Assembly (NCBI GenBank): GCA_030433415.1
Contig: JAUIMF010000005.1
Span: 1 to 64,000 of the forward strand
DNA from: Gammaproteobacteria bacterium
GTDB taxonomy: Bacteria; Pseudomonadota; Gammaproteobacteria; Pseudomonadales; Halieaceae
DNA: 64,000 bases
Direction of reading: 5' to 3'
Part shown: positions 9,000 through 16,897 of the stretch, in pieces
Numbering within the stretch: the stretch's first letter is position 1
How the letters are laid out: every line of letters begins with the position of its first letter
The notes under the pieces: model-generated
What the model was told of the DNA's origin: nothing
What the model saw: only the letters and a program-made list of their open reading frames with translations
The model's database searches: none
Program-made: the position numbers and the translations under genes

Positions 9000-9671
9000 T
9001 CATTCGTTAAATCTGTTCTTAGCTGCCGATTCACAAAGGGCCGATAACAATTCCTCCGGTGCATCAATCAGCCTGTCCGCCCCGGCATTCTCTAATTCTT
9101 CCCGAGAGCCGTAACCGTAGGTCACGCCGATGGAACGCATCTGGTTTGACTTTGCGCCTACGACATCGTGCATTCGGTCGCCGATCATTACCGCCGTTTC
9201 TTTCGGCATGATTTCGTCGAGCGCAAAGCGCAGGAGTTCAGCCTTGTGCGACAGCGTTCCATCGAGTTGGGAACCAAAAATTCTCAGGAAATATCGGTCC
9301 AGATCGAAATGCTTCACGATCCTTTCAGCGAAAACCAGGGGTTTACTCGTGGCGACGTAGAGTTGCGCATCGGCATCTGTTAGCTGCCTCAGCACCTCTG
9401 GGATGCCTGGATACACATGATTTTCCTGCCAGCCGATATCGCTGAACCGGTCTCGGTAATGCTTAAGAGCAAGCGGTGCCAGCTCCTTGCCGACGATCTG
9501 GCTCAAACTCTCTAATAACGGCGGGCCAATGCACCAGGTGAGATCGTCATCCTGGGGCGCGTTAAGTCCAAGTTTGTCGAGGGCGTAGCGTATGGAGCCA
9601 ACAATCCCTGTCTGTGGGTCGGTCAAGGTCCCGTCCAGGTCGAAGAAAATCACAGGATTCGTGCGATCCAT
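9000..9671 (-). CDS. HAD-superfamily phosphatase, phosphoglycolate-phosphatase-like
   Basis: A 223-residue HAD hydrolase. Motif I is DLDGT with nucleophile Asp11 and acid/base Asp13; motif II Thr/Ser lies at 108-109 (ATSKP); motif III Lys143; motif IV GDRMHD with Asp165 and Asp169. The small helical cap between motifs I and II puts it with the Gph/PgmB-like class. The substrate may be 2-phosphoglycolate, a nucleotide or a sugar phosphate; sequence alone does not decide. It lies 19 bp downstream of an EEP-family gene on the same strand and may be co-transcribed with it. Confidence 0.9.
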   Translation of the reverse strand: MDRTNPVIFFDLDGTLTDPQTGIVGSIRYALDKLGLNAPQDDDLTWCIGPPLLESLSQIVGKELAPLALKHYRDRFSDIGWQENHVYPGIPEVLRQLTDADAQLYVATSKPLVFAERIVKHFDLDRYFLRIFGSQLDGTLSHKAELLRFALDEIMPKETAVMIGDRMHDVVGAKSNQMRSIGVTYGYGSREELENAGADRLIDAPEELLSALCESAAKNRFNE

Positions 9672-9690
9672 ACCGCGCTTATCTCGGAAC

Positions 9691-10752
9691 TTACAGCGTG
9701 AATTCGATGATCACTGGCAAATGATCTGACAGTGGGATCGCGTCACCACGCAGGACCTCCCCCGACTCCACCTTCAGCGCCGGGGAATAGAAAATGTAAT
9801 CGATGGTGCGATTGGGTCGGCGCTGGGGATCCTGCGGCGACATATAGGTGTACCAGGGCTCCGGATTCGTTTCGATGTCAGCCAATGCGGGTATCGACGG
9901 ATAGGTGTTGATCAGTGGATAAAGTTCGGTGCCCTTCTCGTTGTAATGACTGCGCAGCTCGGTATATGCGCTCAACGCAGCGTCATTGGGTAACAGGTTG
10001 AAGTCCCCTCCCATCACCCATCGCGCACCCTCGGGTAACGCCTGCAATCGAGTCATAATCTGCTCGATCTGCCGCTCCATTGTGTCGCTGCCCTGGGCGA
10101 ATGCACTCAGATGCGTGTTGATAAGAATCAGCTCGTCGGCACCGGCCACAGGCAGCCGTACTTCGAGCATCGCGCGCTTGAGGTTGAACTGCCGCGTAAC
10201 AATGTCATCCGTGGTGATGGCAGACAGTGCTCGGCGTGTCGCGTCGCCGATGGCGTACTTCGAGAGCACCACCAGTTTCATGCCGACGCGGCCGCGAATC
10301 GCCGGATGGGGAACGTAAGCAGCCTTCCAGTAAAAGGTCTCAACGTGGGACGTGTACTGCGGCAACTGCTGTAACAGTGCTTGGACCTGATCTTTTAAAT
10401 GCGTACGCGTGGCGACGTCATCCACCTCCTGAAGCAGGACCACGTCCGGATCCTGCTGTTCAATAAAACGCGCTACCTGTCGCGTTACACGGTCGACGGT
10501 GTCGGCATCGGGCCAGGGATCGGGGCCGTCGTCATAGAAAAAATGATTGTTTTCATTGCCTGCCATGAACTGCACGTTCCAGCTCAGGAGCTTTACCCGC
10601 TGCCCGGATTCCAGTGTGGGAGCATCATCCACGTTGTGCACGGCCACCGACTCGATGGCCTTCGGATGGTAAGTGCTCAGATAGACCCAGGCCGAGAAGG
10701 CGATCAGGGCTACTACAACCAGACTGAAGAGGATTTTTATCAGTTTTTTCAT
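9691..10752 (-). CDS. Membrane-anchored endonuclease/exonuclease/phosphatase (EEP) family protein
   Basis: A 353-residue protein with an N-terminal hydrophobic helix (about residues 5-25) after MKKLIK, then an EEP-fold domain. The diagnostic motifs are present: SWNVQF, the metal-binding Glu in LLQEVDD, GGDFNLLPN, and the C-terminal TIDYIFYSP ... SDHLPVI with the catalytic SDH. Members cleave phosphodiesters of nucleic acids, phospholipids (sphingomyelinase-like) or inositol phosphates; the anchor suggests a substrate at or outside the inner membrane. The frame opens 19 codons earlier, but the ATG at 10752 has AAAGG upstream and gives a proper signal-anchor start. Confidence 0.87.
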   Translation of the reverse strand: MKKLIKILFSLVVVALIAFSAWVYLSTYHPKAIESVAVHNVDDAPTLESGQRVKLLSWNVQFMAGNENNHFFYDDGPDPWPDADTVDRVTRQVARFIEQQDPDVVLLQEVDDVATRTHLKDQVQALLQQLPQYTSHVETFYWKAAYVPHPAIRGRVGMKLVVLSKYAIGDATRRALSAITTDDIVTRQFNLKRAMLEVRLPVAGADELILINTHLSAFAQGSDTMERQIEQIMTRLQALPEGARWVMGGDFNLLPNDAALSAYTELRSHYNEKGTELYPLINTYPSIPALADIETNPEPWYTYMSPQDPQRRPNRTIDYIFYSPALKVESGEVLRGDAIPLSDHLPVIIEFTL

Positions 10753-10863
10753 CGGTGCCTTTGCTGGTAGAAGTTTGCGCCAGGTAAGATGTGATGCGAT
10801 GTTACGCAATTCGACGGTCCTGTTCCCACCCCCCGTAATCAGCCCCTGTATTGAGCCCCTGCG

Positions 10864-11538
10864 ATGAGCGCGACTCCCCTGCCCCTCACCATCGATATTG
10901 TCTCGGACGTTGTCTGCCCCTGGTGCATCATCGGTTATCGACAGTTACAGATAGCGTTAGCGCGAACCGAAGACCTGTTTGAGGCGTCTCTGCGCTGGCA
11001 CCCTTTTGAGCTGAACCCCGCCATGCCTGCCGAGGGCGAAGAGGTGCGTGCCCATCTCGCGCGAAAATACGGTGCGACTCGAAACAGCGGAAGCCGCGAT
11101 CGCCTCGTAACCCTGGGCCGCGCCATTGGCTTTGAGTTCGATTACTTTGACGGTATGCGTGTACTCAACACGTTTGCTGCGCACCAGTTGCTTCACTGGT
11201 CTCGACAGTTTTACCTCGAAACCGAGCTCAAGCTCGCCCTCTTCCGCGCATACTTCAGCGAGCGGCAGGACATCAGTGACCCGCAAACGCTGCGACGCAT
11301 AGCGAGTTCCGTCGGTCTCGACAGCGACGCGGCTGCCGCCGCGCTTGCTGATCGACGATACGCAAACGCAGTGCGCCAGGAGCAGCAGGAATGGATGGAC
11401 CGGGATGTGATGGCGGTGCCGGCGTTTTTCTTTGACAGTGCTTACCCGGTTCCTGGGGCCCAGGATCCCGATACCTTTGAGCGCGTGCTCAGGCGCATCC
11501 ATCAACGTAAAACCGCTGAAGCAGCGCCTACCCTTTAA
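10864..11538 (+). CDS. DsbA-family oxidoreductase, FrnE-like
   Basis: A 224-residue thioredoxin-fold protein of the DsbA/FrnE group. The redox motif is CPWC at Cys18-Cys21, and the cis-proline loop is visible in AVPAFFF. An all-helical insertion lies between the two parts of the fold. There is no signal peptide, so it is cytoplasmic, unlike DsbA. FrnE-type proteins reduce or isomerise disulfides, and some are linked to oxidative-stress tolerance. Its 3' end overlaps by 11 bp with the convergent yjbQ-like gene. The related 2-hydroxychromene-2-carboxylate isomerases lack the second cysteine, which argues against that function here. Confidence 0.88.
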   Translation: MSATPLPLTIDIVSDVVCPWCIIGYRQLQIALARTEDLFEASLRWHPFELNPAMPAEGEEVRAHLARKYGATRNSGSRDRLVTLGRAIGFEFDYFDGMRVLNTFAAHQLLHWSRQFYLETELKLALFRAYFSERQDISDPQTLRRIASSVGLDSDAAAAALADRRYANAVRQEQQEWMDRDVMAVPAFFFDSAYPVPGAQDPDTFERVLRRIHQRKTAEAAPTL

Positions 11539-11959
11539 AACGCCCCTGCACGGTCGCCACAAGCGAACGCGCTCCAGCGTGATCGCGATGCTCACACAGG
11601 TAAACGCCCTGCCAGGTGCCCAGGCCCAGCTTCCCCGCCGTTACAGGAAGGGTCAGCTCCGTTCCCGTGAGTACCGATTTGATATGGGCAGGCATGTCAT
11701 CGGGGCCTTCGAGCGTGTGACGGTAATGGGGAGCGTTTCGGGGTGCTAGCACATCAAAATGACGCTCCAAATCACCGCGCACGTCGGGGTCCGCGTTTTC
11801 ATTGACCGCGAGCGACGCGGATGTGTGCCGCAAAAAGAGGTGCACCAGCCCTACTTCCAGCTCAGCCAGTTGCGGTAGCGCCTGCGTTATTTCGCTCGTC
11901 ACCAGATGAAACCCTGCAGGCCTGGCTTGCAGCGTAATATTCGCCTGAGACCAGTGCAT
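11528..11959 (-). CDS. yjbQ: YjbQ/UPF0047 family protein
   Basis: A 143-residue member of the YjbQ family, a compact trimeric fold with weak thiamine-phosphate synthase activity in E. coli and unclear physiological role. The family signature is plain: HLFLRHTSASLAVNEN, GPDDMPAHIKS and GTWQGVYLCEHR, with the conserved His and Glu residues. The frame extends to an ATG at 11992; I chose 11959 because alignment with E. coli YjbQ from memory (MWYQKTLTL) begins there. It is convergent with the DsbA-family gene and overlaps it by 11 bp. Confidence 0.9.
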   Translation of the reverse strand: MHWSQANITLQARPAGFHLVTSEITQALPQLAELEVGLVHLFLRHTSASLAVNENADPDVRGDLERHFDVLAPRNAPHYRHTLEGPDDMPAHIKSVLTGTELTLPVTAGKLGLGTWQGVYLCEHRDHAGARSLVATVQGRFKG

Positions 11960-12191
11960 TTCACCGGACTGATTTACCGTGGACAGTTTCATGATGTTGG
12001 TGATGGTTTCTTCGACAGTTCTGCATTGTGGCGATCTGGACTGATCGGCATCAATGTTTATTACGCTCCGATGCTGCTAGTATTGGTTATATGCTTATTA
12101 CTTTTGGCGATATATAAACCAATTCATTCTGTTGATCCAGCGACACGGCAAAACGCCTTGTCCAAATGCTGACCAATTATGAGGTGCCCCA

Positions 12192-13094
12192 GTGAGTAAC
12201 CAGGCCCGTGTTACCCATTTTTTTGATGAGCCGACCAATACCCTGAGTTATGTCGTGCAGGATCCAGGCAGTAACGCCTGTGCCATCGTCGACAGCGTGC
12301 TGAACCTGGATTACCCCTCCGGAACGATTTCGTTTGAGGGAGCCGATGCGATTATCGACTTCGTGCGGCAAAACGGTCTGAACGTCGAGTGGATCCTGGA
12401 AACCCATGTACATGCGGACCACTTGTCAGCGGCACCGTATCTCAAGGAACGAGTCGGAGGCCAGATCGCCATTGGATCCGCTATCACCACGGTGCAGACC
12501 GTATTTGGCAAGGTGTTCAATGTAGACGAAGGCTTTCAACGTGACGGCAGCCAGTTCGATGTGCTGCTTGAGGAAGGCAGTGCGATCACCATCGGCGGTT
12601 TGCAAGGCACTGCAATGCATACTCCAGGCCACACGCCGGCGTGTATGACCTATGTGCTGGGCGACGCGGCGTTTGTTGGCGACACGCTGTTCATGCCGGA
12701 CTTCGGAACGGCCCGATGCGACTTTCCCGGTGGCGATGCGGCTACTCTCTATCAGTCAATTCAGCGCATTCTTGAGTTACCCGCCGACACGCGCCTATTC
12801 GTGTGTCACGATTACATGCCCGACGGTCGTGATCTCGCGTTTGAAACCAGCATCGCCAGTGAGCGCGCCGAGAACATTCACGTGCGCGACGGAATCGATG
12901 AAGCGGCGTTCGTCGAAATGCGCGAAGCACGGGACAAAACCCTGGGCATGCCGAATCTGATCCTGCCTTCGTTGCAGGTGAATATGCGCGCGGGTCACGT
13001 GCCACCGCCCGAGAGCGGTGATCGCCTGTTCCTCAAGCTGCCCCTGAATGCGTTTGGCGGTCCAGACATCAGCGAACTCGCCGCCGAGGAATAA
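12192..13094 (+). CDS. Persulfide-dioxygenase-like metallo-beta-lactamase-fold hydrolase
   Basis: A 300-residue MBL-fold enzyme. The metal motif HVHADH spans His72, His74, Asp76 and His77; a later TPGHTPACMTY holds the next His, and GDTLFMPDFGTARCDFPGG matches the ETHE1/Blh branch that oxidises glutathione persulfide to sulfite. This assignment rests on family similarity. The start is GTG at 12192 with GAGG (12181-12184) 7 nt upstream. A SulP transporter starts 5 nt after its stop and is very likely co-translated; persulfide dioxygenases beside SulP or TauE-type exporters are a known arrangement for sulfide detoxification. No BigR-type repressor gene is adjacent. Confidence 0.85.
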   Translation: MSNQARVTHFFDEPTNTLSYVVQDPGSNACAIVDSVLNLDYPSGTISFEGADAIIDFVRQNGLNVEWILETHVHADHLSAAPYLKERVGGQIAIGSAITTVQTVFGKVFNVDEGFQRDGSQFDVLLEEGSAITIGGLQGTAMHTPGHTPACMTYVLGDAAFVGDTLFMPDFGTARCDFPGGDAATLYQSIQRILELPADTRLFVCHDYMPDGRDLAFETSIASERAENIHVRDGIDEAAFVEMREARDKTLGMPNLILPSLQVNMRAGHVPPPESGDRLFLKLPLNAFGGPDISELAAEE

Positions 13095-13098
13095 GCGC

Positions 13099-14811
13099 GT
13101 GACGATACGTCACAACCTGCCACCGCTGGACTGGCTTCGCGGCTACGACAAGCGGCTGCTGACCAGCGACCTGCTTGCGGCGGTCATCGTCACGATCATG
13201 CTGATTCCGCAGTCCCTGGCCTACGCCCTGCTCGCCGGGTTGCCAGCAGAGATGGGGCTTTATGCCAGCATTCTGCCCCTGGCCGCCTACGCGGCCTTCG
13301 GCACCAGCCGCACCCTGTCGGTCGGCCCGGTGGCGGTGGTGTCGCTCATGACCGCGACCGCCGTGGGCCGGATCGCCGAGACCGGTAGTCTGGGCTACGC
13401 CAGTGCCGCCATCGCCATGGCCGGCCTGTCGGGCCTGATGCTGATCGCCATGGGGCTGCTGCGCTTTGGACACCTGGCAAACCTGCTCTCTCATCCGGTG
13501 GTATCCGGGTTTATCACGGCATCGGGCATCATCATCGCCCTGTCCCAGCTACGGCACATCCTGGGAATCGATGCTCATGGTGAGAACCTGCCAACGCTGC
13601 TGGGTAGCCTTTTCGCCCATGTGGGCGAGACCAACACCATCACGCTTATCACTGGCGTCGCCGCGCTGGCGCTACTGCTCTGGACCCGTCGCGGCCTGGG
13701 GCCGCTGTTGCAACGTCTGGGCATGGGCAAAGATACGGCGGGTATGGTCGCAAAGGCAGGGCCCGTACTGGCAATCGTATTGACCACGCTGGCCAGTGTT
13801 TTCTTCGCCTTTGAGGATCGGGGTGTCGCCCTGGTTGGCAACGTGCCTCAGGGGCTGCCTGCCTTCGGCTGGCCACCCATGGATCTGGAACTGTGGCGCG
13901 AACTGGCGGTGTCGGCACTGCTGATCAGCGTAATCGGGTTTGTCGAATCCGTGTCTGTCGGCAAGACCCTGGCCGCCAAGCGACGCCAGCGCATCGATGC
14001 CAACCAGGAGCTTATTGCCCTGGGTGCAGCCAACGTCGCCTCGGCGGGGTCCGGCGGTTTTCCGGTCACTGGGGGGTTCTCGCGTTCCGTGGTGAATTTT
14101 GACGCCGGGGCCCAGACACAGCTGGCCAGCGTCTTTACCGCCCTCGGCATCGCGCTGGCCGCGCTGTTTTTGACGCCGGTACTCTATTACCTGCCCAAAG
14201 CGACACTCGCGGCCACCATCATCGTTGCCGTCACCTCATTGATTGACGGCAAAATCCTGGGCCTGGCCTGGCGCTATTCCCGCTCGGACTTCATTGCGGT
14301 GGCCGCGACGATAGTGACAACGTTGGTCGCCGGCGTAGAGCTGGGCGTTCTGGCGGGCATCGGCGTTTCTATCGCGCTGCACCTGCACAAGACCTCCCGC
14401 CCCCATATTGCGATTGTCGGCGAAGTGCCGGGCACGGAGCATTTTCGTAACATCGAGCGTCACGATGTAGTCACCTACCCCAGCATCATCTCAATGCGTA
14501 TCGACGAGAGTCTTTATTTTGCGAATGCGGGCTACATGGAAAGCGCCATCTATGCGCTGGTAGCGGAAGCGGACGAAAGACTGGAACACTTTATTCTGCA
14601 ATGCACGGCAGTCAACGAGATTGACCTGTCTGCCCTGGAGGCCCTTGAGTCGGTCATGGAGCGACTCAAGGAACAGGGCATTGCCCTGCATCTGTCAGAG
14701 GTCAAGGGGCCAGTGATGGATGCCCTGGAGTGCTCAGATTTTCTGCAGCACCTCACCGGGCAGGTGTTTCTGTCCCAGCACCAGGCCTGCGAGGCGCTCA
14801 AGCCGCGCTAA
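13099..14811 (+). CDS. SulP-family anion transporter with STAS domain
   Basis: A 570-residue inner-membrane transporter. About 12 hydrophobic segments occupy residues 20-420, including the SulP signature near the first helices (IPQSLAYALLAGLP) and a GGFPVTGGFSRSVVNF re-entrant region. A C-terminal STAS domain (about 440-560) contains the usual IDLSALEAL segment. Family members carry sulfate, bicarbonate or other small anions. The frame starts at 13048 inside the upstream gene, but GTG at 13099 has GAGGA 8 nt upstream and begins just after the neighbour's stop. Coupling to a persulfide-dioxygenase-like enzyme suggests it moves sulfite, sulfate or thiosulfate; that is inference. Confidence 0.9.
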   Translation: MTIRHNLPPLDWLRGYDKRLLTSDLLAAVIVTIMLIPQSLAYALLAGLPAEMGLYASILPLAAYAAFGTSRTLSVGPVAVVSLMTATAVGRIAETGSLGYASAAIAMAGLSGLMLIAMGLLRFGHLANLLSHPVVSGFITASGIIIALSQLRHILGIDAHGENLPTLLGSLFAHVGETNTITLITGVAALALLLWTRRGLGPLLQRLGMGKDTAGMVAKAGPVLAIVLTTLASVFFAFEDRGVALVGNVPQGLPAFGWPPMDLELWRELAVSALLISVIGFVESVSVGKTLAAKRRQRIDANQELIALGAANVASAGSGGFPVTGGFSRSVVNFDAGAQTQLASVFTALGIALAALFLTPVLYYLPKATLAATIIVAVTSLIDGKILGLAWRYSRSDFIAVAATIVTTLVAGVELGVLAGIGVSIALHLHKTSRPHIAIVGEVPGTEHFRNIERHDVVTYPSIISMRIDESLYFANAGYMESAIYALVAEADERLEHFILQCTAVNEIDLSALEALESVMERLKEQGIALHLSEVKGPVMDALECSDFLQHLTGQVFLSQHQACEALKPR

Positions 14812-14814
14812 CTG

Positions 14815-15879
14815 CTACTGCGCTGGCCGATTTGACGCCGCCTGCCAGAGCTTGAGAAAGCTGCGCTCCATAGCGTTCTCTGCCGCAAAACCCAGCTTTT
14901 GCTGCCAGCTCTTGCGGGGCACATAGCGCAGCTCGTAAATGCCGTGGGACTCCAGCTTTTGTTGAATGTAGTCGTCGGACGTTTCGAGCTCATCCACGAG
15001 CTTGACGTCCAGCGCGCGCTGGCCATACCAAACCTCGCCTGTTGCCACGGTGTCGATATCGACGCACTCGCGGTTTTCCTTGACGAAGGATTTGAACAGT
15101 TCGTGCGTATCTTCGAGTTCCTCGCGGAATTTTTCCCGCCCTTTGTCGGTATTCTCGCCAAACACGGTGACGGTGCGCTTGTACTCACCGGCGGTGAACA
15201 GTTCAAAGTCGATATCGTTCTTCTTGAGCAGACGGTGAAAATTCGGCAGTTGCGCCAGCACGCCGATGGAGCCGATAACGGCAAAGGGCGCTGCAACGAT
15301 GCGATCGGCCACGCAGGCCATCATGTAACCACCACTGGCAGCGACCTTGTCCACCGCCACCGTCAGTTTGACGCCACGCTTGCGCAGTCGTTGCAGTTGG
15401 CTCGCCGCCAGACCGTAGCCATGCACCAGGCCGCCGGGGCTCTCAAGGCGCAGCAACACCTCGTCGCCCTCGCGAATCTCACCGACGAGGGCGGAGATTT
15501 CTTCACGCAGTTGAGCCACTGCTGACGCCCGAATATCGCCATGAAAATCCAGCACATACAGGCGTGGGGCTTCGTCGATCTCCTCCCCGCTTTTGGCCTG
15601 GTTCTTTGCGGCTTTGGCTTTTTCTTTGGCTTCACGCTTTTCGCGTTTTTTCTCTGCCTTGCGGTGTTCCTTGCGCTGCGCGGGCTCCAGCGTCGCTTCG
15701 CGAATCGCATCGCGTAGGTCACGATAGCGATCATTCAGTTTGCGCAACTCCAGATGCCCTTCGGACTCCGCCTTTTGCCGCTGACCCGCGGCGGCGATAA
15801 GTATGATGACTGCGCCAATGGCCACGACGACCGTGATCGCCTGGGCCAGGAACAGCCCATATTCCGATAAAAACTCCAT
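14815..15879 (-). CDS. sohB: Inner-membrane S49 peptidase SohB
   Basis: A 354-residue S49 (signal peptide peptidase-like) protease. It has an N-terminal membrane helix (about 10-31), a strongly charged Lys/Glu/Arg linker (about 40-100) that should be helical, then the peptidase domain. The catalytic Ser182 lies in AASGGYMMA and the general-base Lys234 in GEYKRT, the spacing known for SohB. SohB is thought to degrade membrane-associated peptides in the periplasm. It follows nudC by 17 bp on the same strand and converges on the SulP gene with a 3-bp gap. Confidence 0.94.
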   Translation of the reverse strand: MEFLSEYGLFLAQAITVVVAIGAVIILIAAAGQRQKAESEGHLELRKLNDRYRDLRDAIREATLEPAQRKEHRKAEKKREKREAKEKAKAAKNQAKSGEEIDEAPRLYVLDFHGDIRASAVAQLREEISALVGEIREGDEVLLRLESPGGLVHGYGLAASQLQRLRKRGVKLTVAVDKVAASGGYMMACVADRIVAAPFAVIGSIGVLAQLPNFHRLLKKNDIDFELFTAGEYKRTVTVFGENTDKGREKFREELEDTHELFKSFVKENRECVDIDTVATGEVWYGQRALDVKLVDELETSDDYIQQKLESHGIYELRYVPRKSWQQKLGFAAENAMERSFLKLWQAASNRPAQ

Positions 15880-15896
15880 GGATTACTTCTCCGGAA

Positions 15897-16715
15897 TCAG
15901 GCGCCCGTGACGCGCCGACAGTGTTGTTGAATGAGTTGCCCGGCGATGGATGCAGGCGGGGGTATGGGCGGTAGTGCGCTGGGGTGGAACCAGTCCGCCT
16001 CGGCGATCTCTTCGGGCTCCGGTACGATGTCGCCGCTGACATACTCGGCAAAAAAGCCCAGCATCAATTGATTGGGAAAAGGCCAGGCCTGGCTATCAAA
16101 GTACGTCAGCGCCCCGACCTCCAAACCCACTTCCTCGCGGACCTCGCGACGCAGCGTCTCTTCCACGCTTTCTCCCGGCTCGATAAAGCCCGCCAGGGTG
16201 CTGAACATGGGCCGGGGAAAACGCGCGTTGCGGGCCAGTAGCATGTCTTCGCCGCGGGTAATGAGCACGATCACGCAGGGTGCGATGCGCGGATAAAGGG
16301 TGGTATTGCACGGCTCGCAGCCCATCGCCCGGTTGCGGTCTTTGAGCACCATGGGACCACCACAGCGTCCGCAGAATCGATGATCCCGCTCCCAGTCCAA
16401 CAATTGGGCGGCGCGCCCCGCCAGTGAAAAGAGGCCGTCATCTACACGCCCGATCAACTGGTAGAGACTGCCGACCTGAAAGCGCATGGCGTCGACTTCG
16501 ACGATGTCGTCGATTTCGACCGCAAAACAGGCCTGGCCATGCCAGTAGCCCACAAACTGCTCGCGCAGAATCTTCCAGCCGTTTTCGCTCAAATCCTCAT
16601 CACAGAGAATGCACGGCTGGTGAGAGCGCATGTCCATGACGAGCTGGCCATTCTGAAACACACAGTGCAGGGCCCCCTCTCGGGACGGTGGAGGAGTCTG
16701 CTCCAGATCCAGCAT
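15897..16715 (-). CDS. nudC: NAD(H) pyrophosphatase / RNA decapping Nudix hydrolase NudC
   Basis: A 272-residue Nudix hydrolase of the NudC type, which splits NADH to NMNH and AMP and removes NAD caps from RNA. Zinc ligands are Cys115, Cys118, Cys133 and Cys136. The Nudix box runs from Gly176 (GFIEPGESVEETLRREVREE), and the NudC-specific motif SQAWPFPNQLM at 208-218 separates it from other Nudix families (canonical SQPWPFPxS, so Ala replaces Pro and Asn replaces the usual small polar position). It is the upstream gene of a nudC-sohB pair. Confidence 0.94.
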   Translation of the reverse strand: MLDLEQTPPPSREGALHCVFQNGQLVMDMRSHQPCILCDEDLSENGWKILREQFVGYWHGQACFAVEIDDIVEVDAMRFQVGSLYQLIGRVDDGLFSLAGRAAQLLDWERDHRFCGRCGGPMVLKDRNRAMGCEPCNTTLYPRIAPCVIVLITRGEDMLLARNARFPRPMFSTLAGFIEPGESVEETLRREVREEVGLEVGALTYFDSQAWPFPNQLMLGFFAEYVSGDIVPEPEEIAEADWFHPSALPPIPPPASIAGQLIQQHCRRVTGA

Positions 16716-16812
16716 AGATTTCCTTATATACAGAACGCGGAAAACGCGATGGGCTGCGTATCCTATGCACCCCCGCCCCGCCGGGCAAGCACGCTGCTGC
16801 GCATGGGGTACA

Positions 16813-16829
16813 GAACAGTGATTCTGTTC
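16813..16829. promoter_or_regulatory. Inverted repeat upstream of nhaB
   Basis: GAACAG-N5-CTGTTC is a perfect 6-bp inverted repeat (16813-16818 and 16824-16829), about 70 bp before the nhaB start and in the divergent space shared with nudC. It looks like a dimeric regulator site. It is not a LexA box, which has CTGT outermost. No matching regulator gene is nearby. Confidence 0.35.
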
Positions 16830-16897
16830 ACGGGATTTGGCTTACCTCCAGTACAGCGATGACGTACACTTGCTTCTCTTTACGGGGAGATTTGCAC

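Noticed and set aside
12071-12172. 33-codon plus-strand frame with a hydrophobic segment before the MBL gene
   Set aside because: No ribosome-binding site; hydrophobicity follows from the AT-rich, T-rich promoter-like DNA. A weak -35/-10 pair in the same place is a better explanation.
16813-16829. LexA (SOS) box
   Set aside because: The repeat reads GAACAG...CTGTTC; a LexA box needs CTGT outermost and ACAG on the far side, the opposite arrangement.
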